From the NCBI GenBank assembly GCA_021811435.1, contig JAJZOR010000005.1, forward strand, positions 37,039 to 101,038: a stretch of 64,000 bases of DNA. The letters run 5' to 3'. Below the pieces are notes generated by a model that saw only the letters and a list, made by a program, of their open reading frames with translations, did no database searches and was not told where the DNA came from. The DNA is from Microcaldota archaeon (lineage in GTDB: Archaea; Micrarchaeota; Micrarchaeia; Micrarchaeales; Micrarchaeaceae). Positions 15,797-23,857 of the stretch are shown piece after piece (the stretch's first letter is position 1; each line of letters opens with the position of its first letter). A program made the position numbers and the translations under genes.

Positions 15797-16405
15797 ATGG
15801 AAACGATAAAAAATGATGTAGATGGAAAGGAAGTGGCACATGAACAAAAGGCCCAGACCACGAAGAGAGCAACGGGTTTGAAGAATCTTAATATTACTCC
15901 GAAGATTGCTGTCGGAGTTATAATATTGTTGGCGGCGGTTGTGGTTATTTATGTCGCGGTTAACAATTCAATCGCTCAGGTGGTTAGGATGGGGGACACT
16001 ATTTCGGTTAACTACACTGGTACGCTTACAAACGGTACCGTCTTTGATGCTAGCTCGCTACATGGCGGGCCATTTAATTTCACTGTTGGCTCAAATGTGA
16101 TTCAGGGATTTAGTAACGGTGTTATAGGCATGACAGTTGGGGAAACGAAGACGGTGACTATTCCAGTAAACGAGGCTTATGGGCCGATAAATCCTGCATT
16201 GATTATGCACGTACCGACAAATGTCTTGAAAACGGATTTGAATGTTACACCGGCAGTGGGCATGCATATTAGGGATGGCGCGGGGGAACAGGGGGTTATC
16301 ACTGCAGTAAATGCAACGAATACCACAGTGGATTTCAATTCACCCTTAGCAGGCCAGACGCTAACCTTTAAAATCACTATCGTTAAGATATTGAAAACTG
16401 CATGA
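15797..16405 (+). CDS. Membrane-anchored FKBP-type peptidyl-prolyl isomerase (SlyD-like)
   Basis: The ATG at 15797 lies about 22 bp after a TATA box (TATTTATA at 15772-15779), so the transcript is probably leaderless; the longer upstream frame is not needed. The 202-residue protein has a charged N-terminus, one membrane helix (AVGVIILLAAVVVIYVAV) and an FKBP domain: GDTISVNYTGTLTNGTVFDA, VIQGFSNGVIGMTVGETKTV and IPVNEAYGPINP, with an inserted flap (VGMHIRDGAGEQGVI) as in archaeal SlyD-like FKBPs. It would assist folding of exported proteins outside the cell membrane. The many Asn-Xaa-Thr sequons fit an extracellular domain. Confidence 0.88.
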   Translation: METIKNDVDGKEVAHEQKAQTTKRATGLKNLNITPKIAVGVIILLAAVVVIYVAVNNSIAQVVRMGDTISVNYTGTLTNGTVFDASSLHGGPFNFTVGSNVIQGFSNGVIGMTVGETKTVTIPVNEAYGPINPALIMHVPTNVLKTDLNVTPAVGMHIRDGAGEQGVITAVNATNTTVDFNSPLAGQTLTFKITIVKILKTA

Positions 16406-16546
16406 TTGATATTGATGCTATGGATAGAAAGGGTGCGCGTTGAACTTTCCCGGTTCTTCTGCTTATGGTTGCGGGCCAGGATACCATCAGCCCGCCGCTT
16501 CTTTGTATCTAATTGCGTACTGCAACTTACGGATTGCTTGAACTTA

Positions 16547-16975
16547 TTATCTCCTGATTTGCTTTAGCTGGTACGCTATTTCTTTTATTGCCCCGTTTTC
16601 CTTTACCTCTATCAAGACGCGACGATCGTAAGGCGCGGCGCTTCTCACCATTTTTGACAACTTTTTAAAGTCTGCAGCGCTTATCCTTTCGTAGTCGTAC
16701 AGCACAAAGACCATCGGGAACATGTTCGGCGTGATCACTGTCGACTCTCTGACCTTGAAATACATGCCATTTACTGAGATGCATCCTACGCGGCTGTCGT
16801 ATCCTGGCAGTCTTGTATCGGATTTGAGGTAAAGGCTGAACTCCGAAGAGATGCATCGGATGTGGTCTAAGTCTGCGAAGGTCATTCTGCCTTCCCTGTT
16901 ATTCGACAGTTCTGCCAGCACTTCGTCCTTCCTGACGCCTTCGGCTTTAGAATCAATTATCTTGCGCATTTCCAT
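16547..16975 (-). CDS. Hypothetical protein
   Basis: A 142-residue soluble protein with no membrane segment and no motif I recognise. It has a mixed alpha/beta look: MTFADLDHIRCISSEFSLYL, VGCISVNGMYFKVRE, a hydrophobic strand MFPMVFVLYDYE, and a basic C-terminus (LKQIRR). It follows the gene at 16998-17408 on the same strand with a 22-bp gap, so the two are likely cotranscribed. Composition is coding-like and the ATG is preceded by CAGGTGTTAAA, an SD-like sequence. No function assigned. Confidence 0.6.
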   Translation of the reverse strand: MEMRKIIDSKAEGVRKDEVLAELSNNREGRMTFADLDHIRCISSEFSLYLKSDTRLPGYDSRVGCISVNGMYFKVRESTVITPNMFPMVFVLYDYERISAADFKKLSKMVRSAAPYDRRVLIEVKENGAIKEIAYQLKQIRR

Positions 16976-16997
16976 TTTAACACCTGCAAAAGCTTTA

Positions 16998-17408
16998 CTA
17001 GCCGCTGCGTATGTAATTCATTTCGCTCTGGGCTGCACGGATAAGAGCTTCCAGGACGCATTTGTCCAGATCTGTTTCTTTGTATTTCCTGATATAGGAC
17101 ATAAGCCCTTCAGACACGCCAAGTGCAATTTTATCCGGGGTGACAACAAATAACGGCTCCCCGTTATCTTCGTCCGCATCCAGTCTGTGCTCCGGTACGG
17201 CCTCGTTCCTTTCGGCCACCGGCCCATATCCGATGGTCGCAAGAGAGCATAAGACATCCATGCGCAGCACTCCGATTAGATCTGTCCCGTTGTACAGATC
17301 CTTCCCGTTGTATTTCTTTATCATTGTCGTTACTTTTTCAATCTTGGCCCTGTAATCCTTGGGCACATCGATTTCCATTCGCTCGCTTCGATACATCGTT
17401 TTCTCCAT
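16998..17408 (-). CDS. Hypothetical protein
   Basis: From ATG 17408 it has 136 residues, beginning MEKTMYRSERMEIDVPKDY. The frame is open upstream to 17486, but that part is AT-rich promoter-like sequence. A helical region (IEKVTTMIKKYNGKDLYNG) is followed by LIGVLRMDVLCSLATIGYG and a C-terminal helix with LDKCVLEALIRAAQSEM. No known domain is recognised. It is divergent from the ACT regulator at 17530 across a very AT-rich region with several TATA-like sites, and probably forms an operon with 16547-16975. Confidence 0.6.
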   Translation of the reverse strand: MEKTMYRSERMEIDVPKDYRAKIEKVTTMIKKYNGKDLYNGTDLIGVLRMDVLCSLATIGYGPVAERNEAVPEHRLDADEDNGEPLFVVTPDKIALGVSEGLMSYIRKYKETDLDKCVLEALIRAAQSEMNYIRSG

Positions 17409-17439
17409 CTTGACCACGTTGCTATTTTTACTCAGGTAT

Positions 17440-17529
17440 GTTATAGTTTTGGATATATTTAAACTATCATGTATAAAAGTATACAATATAGATATACATA
17501 TTTAAACTTAAGTGTATATAATTATACAT
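17440..17529. promoter_or_regulatory. Divergent AT-rich promoter region
   Basis: Between a minus-strand hypothetical gene and the plus-strand ACT regulator are several TATA-like elements: ATATTTAAACTAT near 17454, CATATTTAAACTTAAG near 17497, and TATATAATTATA near 17515. Repeated GTATA/TATAC motifs make local palindromes that a regulator could bind. Confidence 0.5.
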
Positions 17530-18030
17530 ATGCTGAAACTGCTGGAATCATTTTTTGAGAAGGCCAGGGGCAGGAAACTTGTTGCAATGGAGTTTTTGCG
17601 CCTAGGATTAAGGGTCGACGGATTGGGGAAGATTTACTTCGGAAAGGTAGAGATCCAGCCGGCGAAGATAGGGAGGGCGCTGGGCGTTGACAGGCGGGTA
17701 GTGATAGAGACCGCCAAAGCCATTGCGCATGACGACGGGCTGCTGCCTATTTTTTACAGGCTGGAGCCGCGCGCCTTTATAGGCAATGCAGCGAAGGCGT
17801 TGGGCTTTGATACTATAGAGATACACGCAGACCCCAGGAAGAAGGGGATTGTCGCCGGAGTGACTAAGGTCCTAGCGGGCGAGGGCATTGCAATACGCCA
17901 GATAATAAGCGACGACCCTGACCTTTTCCCTGAGCCCGTGCTGACGATAATAATAGACGGGAAGCTTGAGGCGGGGGTGATTAAGAAACTCAAGGAACTC
18001 ACGTTCGCTGACAGCATTTCGGTAAGATGA
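17530..18030 (+). CDS. ACT-domain protein, predicted regulator of amino acid metabolism
   Basis: A 166-residue protein from ATG 17530. The N-terminal half has a helix-turn-helix-like segment (EIQPAKIGRALGVDRRVVIE, then TAKAIA), and the C-terminal half is an ACT domain (KGIVAGVTKVLAGEGIAIRQ, EPVLTIIIDGKLEAGVIKKL). This matches the archaeal COG2150-type group described as predicted regulators of amino acid metabolism. It lies beside the threonine operon, convergent with thrC, so sensing threonine or another aspartate-family amino acid is a reasonable inference. Ligand and targets are not visible. Confidence 0.75.
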   Translation: MLKLLESFFEKARGRKLVAMEFLRLGLRVDGLGKIYFGKVEIQPAKIGRALGVDRRVVIETAKAIAHDDGLLPIFYRLEPRAFIGNAAKALGFDTIEIHADPRKKGIVAGVTKVLAGEGIAIRQIISDDPDLFPEPVLTIIIDGKLEAGVIKKLKELTFADSISVR

Positions 18031-18113
18031 CTACGAAATGGTGCATGGTACGCAGCTATAATCTGCAGAGGCGCCCGGTGCGTTGAACTGGGCCTCACAA
18101 TAAGGGCCGGCAT

Positions 18114-19301
18114 TCAAGCCTTCAATGCTTTCATTATAGCGTCCAAATTGCCGTCCACCTCGACCGGCGGATTCATGTACGACGGCTTTATGCTATCTAG
18201 TTTATTTGTATGGTAGCTCACCGTGGTATTCGGGTCCTTCAGTATATTTCCGGTGAGTATGCACACGACTTTCTGGCCGGCCTTTATTACGCCCTTCTCC
18301 CTGAGCTTCTTTACTCCGGCCAATGATGCCGCTGAAGCAGGTTCGCAGCCTATCCCGCTGGCGTCTATTATGGCCTTTGCGTCAAGTATCTGGTTGTCCG
18401 AGACCTGCTCCACTACGCCATTGCTTATCTTCATCGCCTTTAGCGCTTTCTTCCAGCTAACCGGATTCCCTATCTTTATCGCGCTCGCTATTGTATCGGG
18501 ATGCTTTACCCGCACCAATTCCGAGGCGCCGGCCTTCCACATCAGGTAGAATGGGTTCGCGCCCTCCGATTGTATGGCAGCGATTCTTGGTATCTTCTCT
18601 ATGAAGCCCAGCTCCTTGAGTTCGGAAAACGCCTTGCCCATTGCCGAGGTATTGCCAAGGTTCCCTGCGGGCAGCGCGATCCAATCGGGGCCATCCCACC
18701 CCATTTGCTGCATCAGCTCGAAAGTTATGGCTTTCTGCCCCTCTATCCTCCATGGATTCACGGAATTCAGGATGTACATGTTGAGGTGCGCAGCGGCCTC
18801 CTGGATAAGCCGCATCGAGTCGTCGAAGTTGCCCTTTATCTGCACCACCTTGGCGCCGTATGCGATTGACTGCGCGAGCTTGCCGTATGCGATCTCGCCT
18901 GACGGTATGAAGACCACCGCCTTCAGCCCCGCCAGTGCCGCGTATGATGCCAACGAGGCGGATGTGTTTCCTGTGGATGCGCAGCAGACTATTTTAGCTT
19001 TAAGCCTCACGGCTTCTGAAACGCCCACCGTCATCCCCCTGTCCTTGAATGAGCCGGTGGGGTTCTCCCCTTCGTGTTTGAGGTATAATTCCCTTATACC
19101 GGCGAATTCCGAAACGCGCTTATGGGAATACAATTTCGTGTTTCCTTCCCGCCTTGAGACTATGCACTTGCTTGGCATCGACTCGTGTATCAGTTCCTTG
19201 AAGAGCCAGACGCCGCTGTCGTACGGGAATTCCCTTGCCGCTGCCCTCTTGTCGAGTTCTTTGGGCGAGATGTCGACCTCACCGAGATGGACCTCTAGCA
19301 A
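18114..19301 (-). CDS. thrC: Threonine synthase (start codon unclear)
   Basis: Threonine synthase converts O-phosphohomoserine to threonine with PLP. Key segments are the PLP-lysine motif ENPTGSFKDRGM, VCCASTGNTSASLASYAAL, a glycine loop LPAGNLGNTSAM, and the C-terminal ILTGNILKDP. The only conventional start is TTG 19301, which gives 395 residues, but that excludes a well-formed N-terminal zinc ribbon encoded in the same frame just upstream (see 19302-19397). The gene is last in asd-hom-thrB-thrC. The catalytic domain looks intact. Confidence 0.92.
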   Translation of the reverse strand: MLEVHLGEVDISPKELDKRAAAREFPYDSGVWLFKELIHESMPSKCIVSRREGNTKLYSHKRVSEFAGIRELYLKHEGENPTGSFKDRGMTVGVSEAVRLKAKIVCCASTGNTSASLASYAALAGLKAVVFIPSGEIAYGKLAQSIAYGAKVVQIKGNFDDSMRLIQEAAAHLNMYILNSVNPWRIEGQKAITFELMQQMGWDGPDWIALPAGNLGNTSAMGKAFSELKELGFIEKIPRIAAIQSEGANPFYLMWKAGASELVRVKHPDTIASAIKIGNPVSWKKALKAMKISNGVVEQVSDNQILDAKAIIDASGIGCEPASAASLAGVKKLREKGVIKAGQKVVCILTGNILKDPNTTVSYHTNKLDSIKPSYMNPPVEVDGNLDAIMKALKA

Positions 19302-19397
19302 CCCGCCGCATCCGCACTGCCATATGCTGGTCAGCCGGTATTCGGCCCCGCAATCTATGCATCTGAGTGAGTTTGGCGTCGGATCATCCCAAAACTT
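19302..19397 (-). other. In-frame zinc-ribbon extension of thrC lacking a start codon
   Basis: Upstream of TTG 19301 the thrC frame reads SLRCIDCGAEYRL then WQCGCGGLLEV. This gives CxxC (19361-19350) and CxC (19316-19308) pairs, the usual N-terminal zinc ribbon of archaeal threonine synthases. The frame is closed by TAA at 19400-19398, inside thrB, and there is no ATG, GTG or TTG between. Either a rare start is used, or translation re-enters by frameshift from thrB, or there is an indel near 19385-19400. Confidence 0.7.
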
Positions 19398-20298
19398 TTA
19401 TGCCGTCATTCGATATCCGGCTAAGTATGATTTCATGCTTTTCCTTAAAGATGTTGTCTATGCGTGACAGGAGGCGGGCCTTGTTCTTATTTGACCTGTC
19501 GCCTAAAATCAATATGGCTGGCCCTGCGCCACTCGCTGCCACGCCGTAACCGAGGCCGCTCCCTGCGCCCTTTATCTCTTCGAAATGCCTTAGTATCCCG
19601 GCCTTGGCCCTGGCGGGTTCCGCTATCCTGTCATCCATCGCCTTGGTCAGGGCTTCTATGTCGCCGTCAAGCATGGAGCATATCAGCGCGGACAGGCATT
19701 GGAGGTTATGCTGTGACGACGCCCTGCTTACATTGTCAGGCAGAACGCTTCGCGCGGCCTTCGTTGAAGTTTTGCCCTCCTTCGGAGCCAATATTATGGC
19801 TTCTAAGCGGCTAGGCGCCCTTATCTTCTTTATCCTAAGCGGGTTCTTTGAGAATGCTATTGTGAAACCGCCCAGTATGGCAGGGGCGACGTTGTCCACG
19901 TGCGGAGCGCCGGCGGCTATCTGCTCGCCCAGAGAAGCGTACCTCACCAATTCTTCATCGGTGAGACCGAGGCCGAATAATTTGTTGGCTGCATACGCGA
20001 CCCCGGCGGCACTCGCTGCGCTGCTGCCCAACCCGCTGCTTGGTCTTATCCCTTTATCCATCGATACGCTGAGGTGCCCAATGCCAAAGTCCTCCCTCAT
20101 CTTTTTTATGACTGGGCCGCACGTGTTTTCATCAAGCTTTTCAGGAACGCGGTATTTTCCGGACGATTTCAAAGCATCCTCGTCCGACACTGAAACGGAC
20201 ATCACGTCGAACGGGAGGCCCAATGCTATTCCGCATATGTCGAAACCTGATCCCATGTTCGCAGATGTTGCAGGGACCTTAATCCTTATGCTTTTCAC
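19384..20298 (-). CDS. thrB: Homoserine kinase (GHMP family)
   Basis: Homoserine kinase makes O-phosphohomoserine for threonine synthase. The protein has 304 residues. The N-terminal VPATSANMGSGFDICGIAL is the GHMP substrate region, and IRPSSGLGSSAASAAGVAYA is the ATP-binding glycine/serine loop. A C-terminal GYGVAASGAGPAILIL is GHMP motif 3. The gene overlaps hom by 20 bp at its start. Its stop lies within the thrC upstream coding stretch, so the junction with thrC is unusual. Confidence 0.93.
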   Translation of the reverse strand: MKSIRIKVPATSANMGSGFDICGIALGLPFDVMSVSVSDEDALKSSGKYRVPEKLDENTCGPVIKKMREDFGIGHLSVSMDKGIRPSSGLGSSAASAAGVAYAANKLFGLGLTDEELVRYASLGEQIAAGAPHVDNVAPAILGGFTIAFSKNPLRIKKIRAPSRLEAIILAPKEGKTSTKAARSVLPDNVSRASSQHNLQCLSALICSMLDGDIEALTKAMDDRIAEPARAKAGILRHFEEIKGAGSGLGYGVAASGAGPAILILGDRSNKNKARLLSRIDNIFKEKHEIILSRISNDGIKVLG

Positions 20299-21355
20299 GT
20301 CTACACCGCTTCATTCCCTCTAGCGCTATTTTTAGATTTCCGGCCACCCTGCTTGCAGTGACATCGCCGCCGCTGCCCGGACCTGCCATGAAAATCCTGA
20401 ATTCGGTCATGTTCGCCATGCACTTTATCTCTATGGCGTTGTCTATGCCCACCACGCCCGCCAGAGGGTCATTGCCGTCCAGTATCTCAGGGCCCACTGA
20501 GGCGCTAATCCTGCCATTCGTTTTCCTTATTGTGCACACAAGCTTTATCGTCTTGCCCCGTTCTTTCAGCATTCTGACCTGTGCGCCCGCTATGCCCTCT
20601 ATCCCGAGATGCTTGCCATCTATGCCATACATCTTTATGGAACTCATTTCTATTTTTTTGCCGAATATGCGATTGCATAGCCCCACCACCTTCAAAGCGG
20701 AATCATAGCCTTGCGTGTCGTATCTGTAATCAGCCTCCGCGTATCCGAGCCTTATCGCATCACTGAGCGACGCATCGAAATCAACGCTCTCGAGCCTGCC
20801 TAGCATATAGTTTGTCGAGCCGTTAAGTATCGCCCGCGCCTCTTTTATATCGGCGTTTAGGCCGCCCAGGGCCTCAAACACTGGGGTGCCGCCCATAACG
20901 CTGGCGCCGTCAAGGAACACTAGGTTCCCCTCATTGGCTAATGCCTCAACCTGCTCCATCGCACTTATGGACCTTAGGTGATTCTTCGATGAAACCACTA
21001 CGTTTGAACCGCTCCTTAACGCATGCAGGACGTCCCTGAATCCGGGCGCCTCGCTTTCAACATTTGTCGGAGTCATGTCTATGAAGACATCGGGTTTCAT
21101 CGCATCTATGACGTACTTTGCGTTGATCTTCTTTGACGCTGGGGATTCGGCTAACTTCTTGTACCGCTCCTTCTCGCGCAGCACCCGCTTTGGATCTAGG
21201 CCATGTACATCGGCAAGGCCGCCTGTGCTGTCTAGCGCCGCTACTAGGGCTATTTTGATGCCGTTGGCATCCGCCCAGCCTGCGACCTGGTCCCACATAC
21301 GGAGCAAGCCCCTGCCTACGTTGCCCAGGCCGGAGACGGCTATCTTGAACATCAT
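20279..21355 (-). CDS. hom: Homoserine dehydrogenase
   Basis: Reduces aspartate semialdehyde to homoserine. The 358-residue protein has the NAD(P) motif VSGLGNVGRGLLRM, the conserved VVVSSKNHLRS, an active-site region FEALGGLNADIKEARAILNG followed by STNYML, and AIRLGYAEADYRYDTQGYDS containing the catalytic acidic residues. There is no C-terminal ACT domain, so feedback control must act elsewhere (aspartokinase). The ATG overlaps the asd stop as ATGA, which indicates translational coupling. Confidence 0.93.
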   Translation of the reverse strand: MMFKIAVSGLGNVGRGLLRMWDQVAGWADANGIKIALVAALDSTGGLADVHGLDPKRVLREKERYKKLAESPASKKINAKYVIDAMKPDVFIDMTPTNVESEAPGFRDVLHALRSGSNVVVSSKNHLRSISAMEQVEALANEGNLVFLDGASVMGGTPVFEALGGLNADIKEARAILNGSTNYMLGRLESVDFDASLSDAIRLGYAEADYRYDTQGYDSALKVVGLCNRIFGKKIEMSSIKMYGIDGKHLGIEGIAGAQVRMLKERGKTIKLVCTIRKTNGRISASVGPEILDGNDPLAGVVGIDNAIEIKCMANMTEFRIFMAGPGSGGDVTASRVAGNLKIALEGMKRCRREKHKD

Positions 21356-22374
21356 ATATAGCCTCTAGATCGCGCTAATTCTGCGTCCAGTATGCCGGCG
21401 CCCGCGGCGCCCCTCACCAAGTTGTCCCCGACCACTGAATACGCTATGCTCTTCCTGTCAGGGCCGTACCTCAGCCTACCGACCGTGACGGACATGCCGT
21501 TCGTATCCAGGCGCGGCTGGGGCCTGTTCGACTCATCCCTCACCAATATCGGGTTCTCCGGGGCCGAATGCAGCCCTTTCAATCCAGGGAAGCGCTTCAT
21601 CGATTCCTTCACGTCGCCCAGCTCCACGCTGCGCTCGAACTCTATGTATACGGAAATCGTGTGGCCGTTAAGCACAGGCACCCTGTTGCACGAGCCGAAG
21701 ATGCTTATGTCGCTGCTCTTTATCGCCCCATTCTTTACCGTCCCGAATATCTTTTTGGGCTCGTCCCTAAGTTTTTCTTCCTCATCATGTATGTATGGGA
21801 TGACATTTCCAAGCGCTTCTACGGAGGCTACTCCGGGATGACCTGCGCCGCTCAGGGCCTGCATGGAAGTCGCCACGACTTTTTTCACCCCGAATTTGTC
21901 AACAAGAGGTTTGAGCGATAGGCTCAGTATTATTGTAGTACAGTTCGGATCGCACACCAACCCGCCTTTAACGTACCTTCTTTGGGCATCCAACAGCGCA
22001 AGGTGCTCGGCGTTTATTTCAGGTATCATGAGCGGCACCCTTTTGTCCATCCTGTTCGCGCTGGCTTTGCTTATAACGAGCTTGCCCTCCTCCGCGAGTT
22101 TCCATTCGGCCTCCTTAGCCATGTCTGACGGCAAGGCAGAGAAAACGACGTCTGATTCTATTTTGTCATCAATGCCCTTTACCCTTATTTCGTTTGCGTC
22201 GCCACGGATCTCTGACATTATTCCATTGCTGACGTCACCGAAGCGCTTGCCCTTCGAGCGCTCCGAAGCAACCAGCTCCGCTACGCTGAACAGCGGATGG
22301 TCTGCAAGCAACTCTATGAACTTGTGGCCTACCAGGCCTGTCGCACCTAGCACGGCAACACTTATTCTCTTCAT
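21352..22374 (-). CDS. asd: Aspartate-semialdehyde dehydrogenase (archaeal/fungal type)
   Basis: Reduces aspartyl phosphate to aspartate semialdehyde. The 340-residue protein begins MKRISVAVLGATGLVGHKF (NADP loop). The catalytic cysteine is in CDPNCTTIILSLSLKPL, substrate residues are in MQALSGAGHPG, and the His/Arg region includes NRVPVLNGHTISVYIEFER, all of the archaeal/fungal class. GGTGAGGAG directly before the ATG is a strong SD site and overlaps the stop of the preceding small ORF. First full enzyme of the threonine operon. Confidence 0.93.
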   Translation of the reverse strand: MKRISVAVLGATGLVGHKFIELLADHPLFSVAELVASERSKGKRFGDVSNGIMSEIRGDANEIRVKGIDDKIESDVVFSALPSDMAKEAEWKLAEEGKLVISKASANRMDKRVPLMIPEINAEHLALLDAQRRYVKGGLVCDPNCTTIILSLSLKPLVDKFGVKKVVATSMQALSGAGHPGVASVEALGNVIPYIHDEEEKLRDEPKKIFGTVKNGAIKSSDISIFGSCNRVPVLNGHTISVYIEFERSVELGDVKESMKRFPGLKGLHSAPENPILVRDESNRPQPRLDTNGMSVTVGRLRYGPDRKSIAYSVVGDNLVRGAAGAGILDAELARSRGYI

Positions 22375-22380
22375 ATCTCC

Positions 22381-22563
22381 TCACCTAATCCAGACAATGA
22401 AGCCCGCGCTGTTCACGGGTGTGGATGCGGCCACTGCGATCTCTTTTTCCTTCCGCCCTATGGCCATCAATTTTGCAGCGCTCCTTATCAGTCCGCCTGA
22501 CGAAAGGCTTTTGCCGCCGATCCTTATCACTATTCGCTTTTTTTGCATGCGATTCTGCGCCAT
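22381..22563 (-). CDS. 60-residue aspartokinase N-terminal-like fragment heading the threonine operon
   Basis: The product contains KKRIVIRIGGKSLSSGGLIR, then AAKLMAIGRKEKEIAVAAS. This resembles the first 50 residues of an amino acid kinase (VVKFGG-S...AA-II...VVVVSA), with the essential Lys of KFGG replaced by Arg. It stops before the rest of the fold. Its stop codon overlaps the asd SD site, so it is probably translated with the operon as a leader gene. It may be the remnant of an old aspartokinase that once headed the operon, the intact one now lying at 13.8 kb. The homology call is by eye. Confidence 0.45.
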   Translation of the reverse strand: MAQNRMQKKRIVIRIGGKSLSSGGLIRSAAKLMAIGRKEKEIAVAASTPVNSAGFIVWIR

Positions 22564-22793
22564 TTTGATTGAGGCGACGGTCAGGGAACCACGGTTTGCC
22601 GTAACGGCTGAATCCCAGAAAAACGAAATCGGTATATAAAATTTTTCGGAGATTCAACTAGCTACGACTAGCATGTTGTAGCTGTTGCCCCTAAATCTCC
22701 GCTCAGACCCATGCTTATAGTTTAATTGCGCTGCTTTATAAACTTTTTGTAGAGTAGCTTTAAAAGGCTGCGATAAGAAATAGACCCGGTTCT

Positions 22794-23855
22794 ATGCACG
22801 CTTCGAAGGGCTTCGCCAGCGACAACAATTCCGGGGTACATCCTGCAATAATGAAAGCCATTGAAAAGGCAAACGCAGGGCACGCGATAGCCTACGGCAA
22901 CGACCACTACACTATGCGCGCAATAAAGAGGATGCGCGCCAATTTCGGCGATGACATAGACGCCTATTTCGTATTCGCCGGGACAGGGGCCAACGTCGTG
23001 GCCCTTAAGTCGATGACCGATTCCTTCAATGCGATAATATGCGCAGAAACCGCGCACATGAACATTGAGGAGGTGGGCGCACCGGAGAAGTTCACCGGGT
23101 GCAAGCTGCTTACGGTGCCGACTACCGACGGCAAGATAGGCATAGATGGCATAAGGAGGCATCTGCACGCGATGGGCAACCCCCACCACTCGCAGCCCAG
23201 GGTCGTATCTATAACCCAGGCAACAGAGTACGGCACGGTTTACACAAAGGATGAGATTGCTGACATAGCTGATTTCGCGCATAGCAACGGTATGCTGCTG
23301 CATGTTGACGGGGCGAGACTGGCTAACGCGGCGGTCAGCCTGGGAAGTTCGCTGAAGTCCATCACATCGGATGCAGGCGTTGACGCGCTATCTTTCAGCG
23401 GAACTAAGAACGGCATGATGTACGGCGAGGCAGTTATATTCTTCGACAAGTCGCTTTCCCGGAACGTCAGGTTCATACAGAAGCAGGCCACGCAGTTGCC
23501 GTCCAAGATGAGATTTATATCAGCGCAATTCGAGGCCCTCCTGTCGAATGACTTGTGGAGGAGGAATGCCAAAAACGCCAACGGAATGGCCAGGAAGCTG
23601 GCATCTAGGCTGGAGGACGCGCTGGGCATAAGGATAACGCAGCGCGTTGAGGCGAACGCGGTGTTCGCGCTGATACCGAAGGGGTACATAGAGGATATAC
23701 AAAGGAGGTACTTCTTCTACGTTTGGAGGGAGGAAGGCGAGTTTGCCGAGGTCCGCTTCATGCCTTCTTTTGACACCACGTCCGGAGACGTGGAGGAATT
23801 CGTGGGATTTCTTGGCGATTTGATGGCGGATAAGAAGGCTAAGCGCTTGAAATAA
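22794..23855 (+). CDS. Low-specificity L-threonine aldolase (PLP, beta-eliminating lyase fold)
   Basis: Cleaves threonine to glycine and acetaldehyde with PLP. The 353-residue protein has FASDNNSGVHPAIMKAI at the N-terminus, YFVFAGTGANVVALKSM (cofactor phosphate), the stacking residue in CAETAHMNIEEVGAPE, the Asp pair in LHVDGARLANAAVSL and the Schiff-base lysine in LSFSGTKNGMMYGEAV. It is divergent from the threonine operon and separated by about 230 bp. Its position suggests a threonine-to-glycine route beside threonine synthesis. Confidence 0.88.
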   Translation: MHASKGFASDNNSGVHPAIMKAIEKANAGHAIAYGNDHYTMRAIKRMRANFGDDIDAYFVFAGTGANVVALKSMTDSFNAIICAETAHMNIEEVGAPEKFTGCKLLTVPTTDGKIGIDGIRRHLHAMGNPHHSQPRVVSITQATEYGTVYTKDEIADIADFAHSNGMLLHVDGARLANAAVSLGSSLKSITSDAGVDALSFSGTKNGMMYGEAVIFFDKSLSRNVRFIQKQATQLPSKMRFISAQFEALLSNDLWRRNAKNANGMARKLASRLEDALGIRITQRVEANAVFALIPKGYIEDIQRRYFFYVWREEGEFAEVRFMPSFDTTSGDVEEFVGFLGDLMADKKAKRLK

Positions 23856-23857
23856 TG

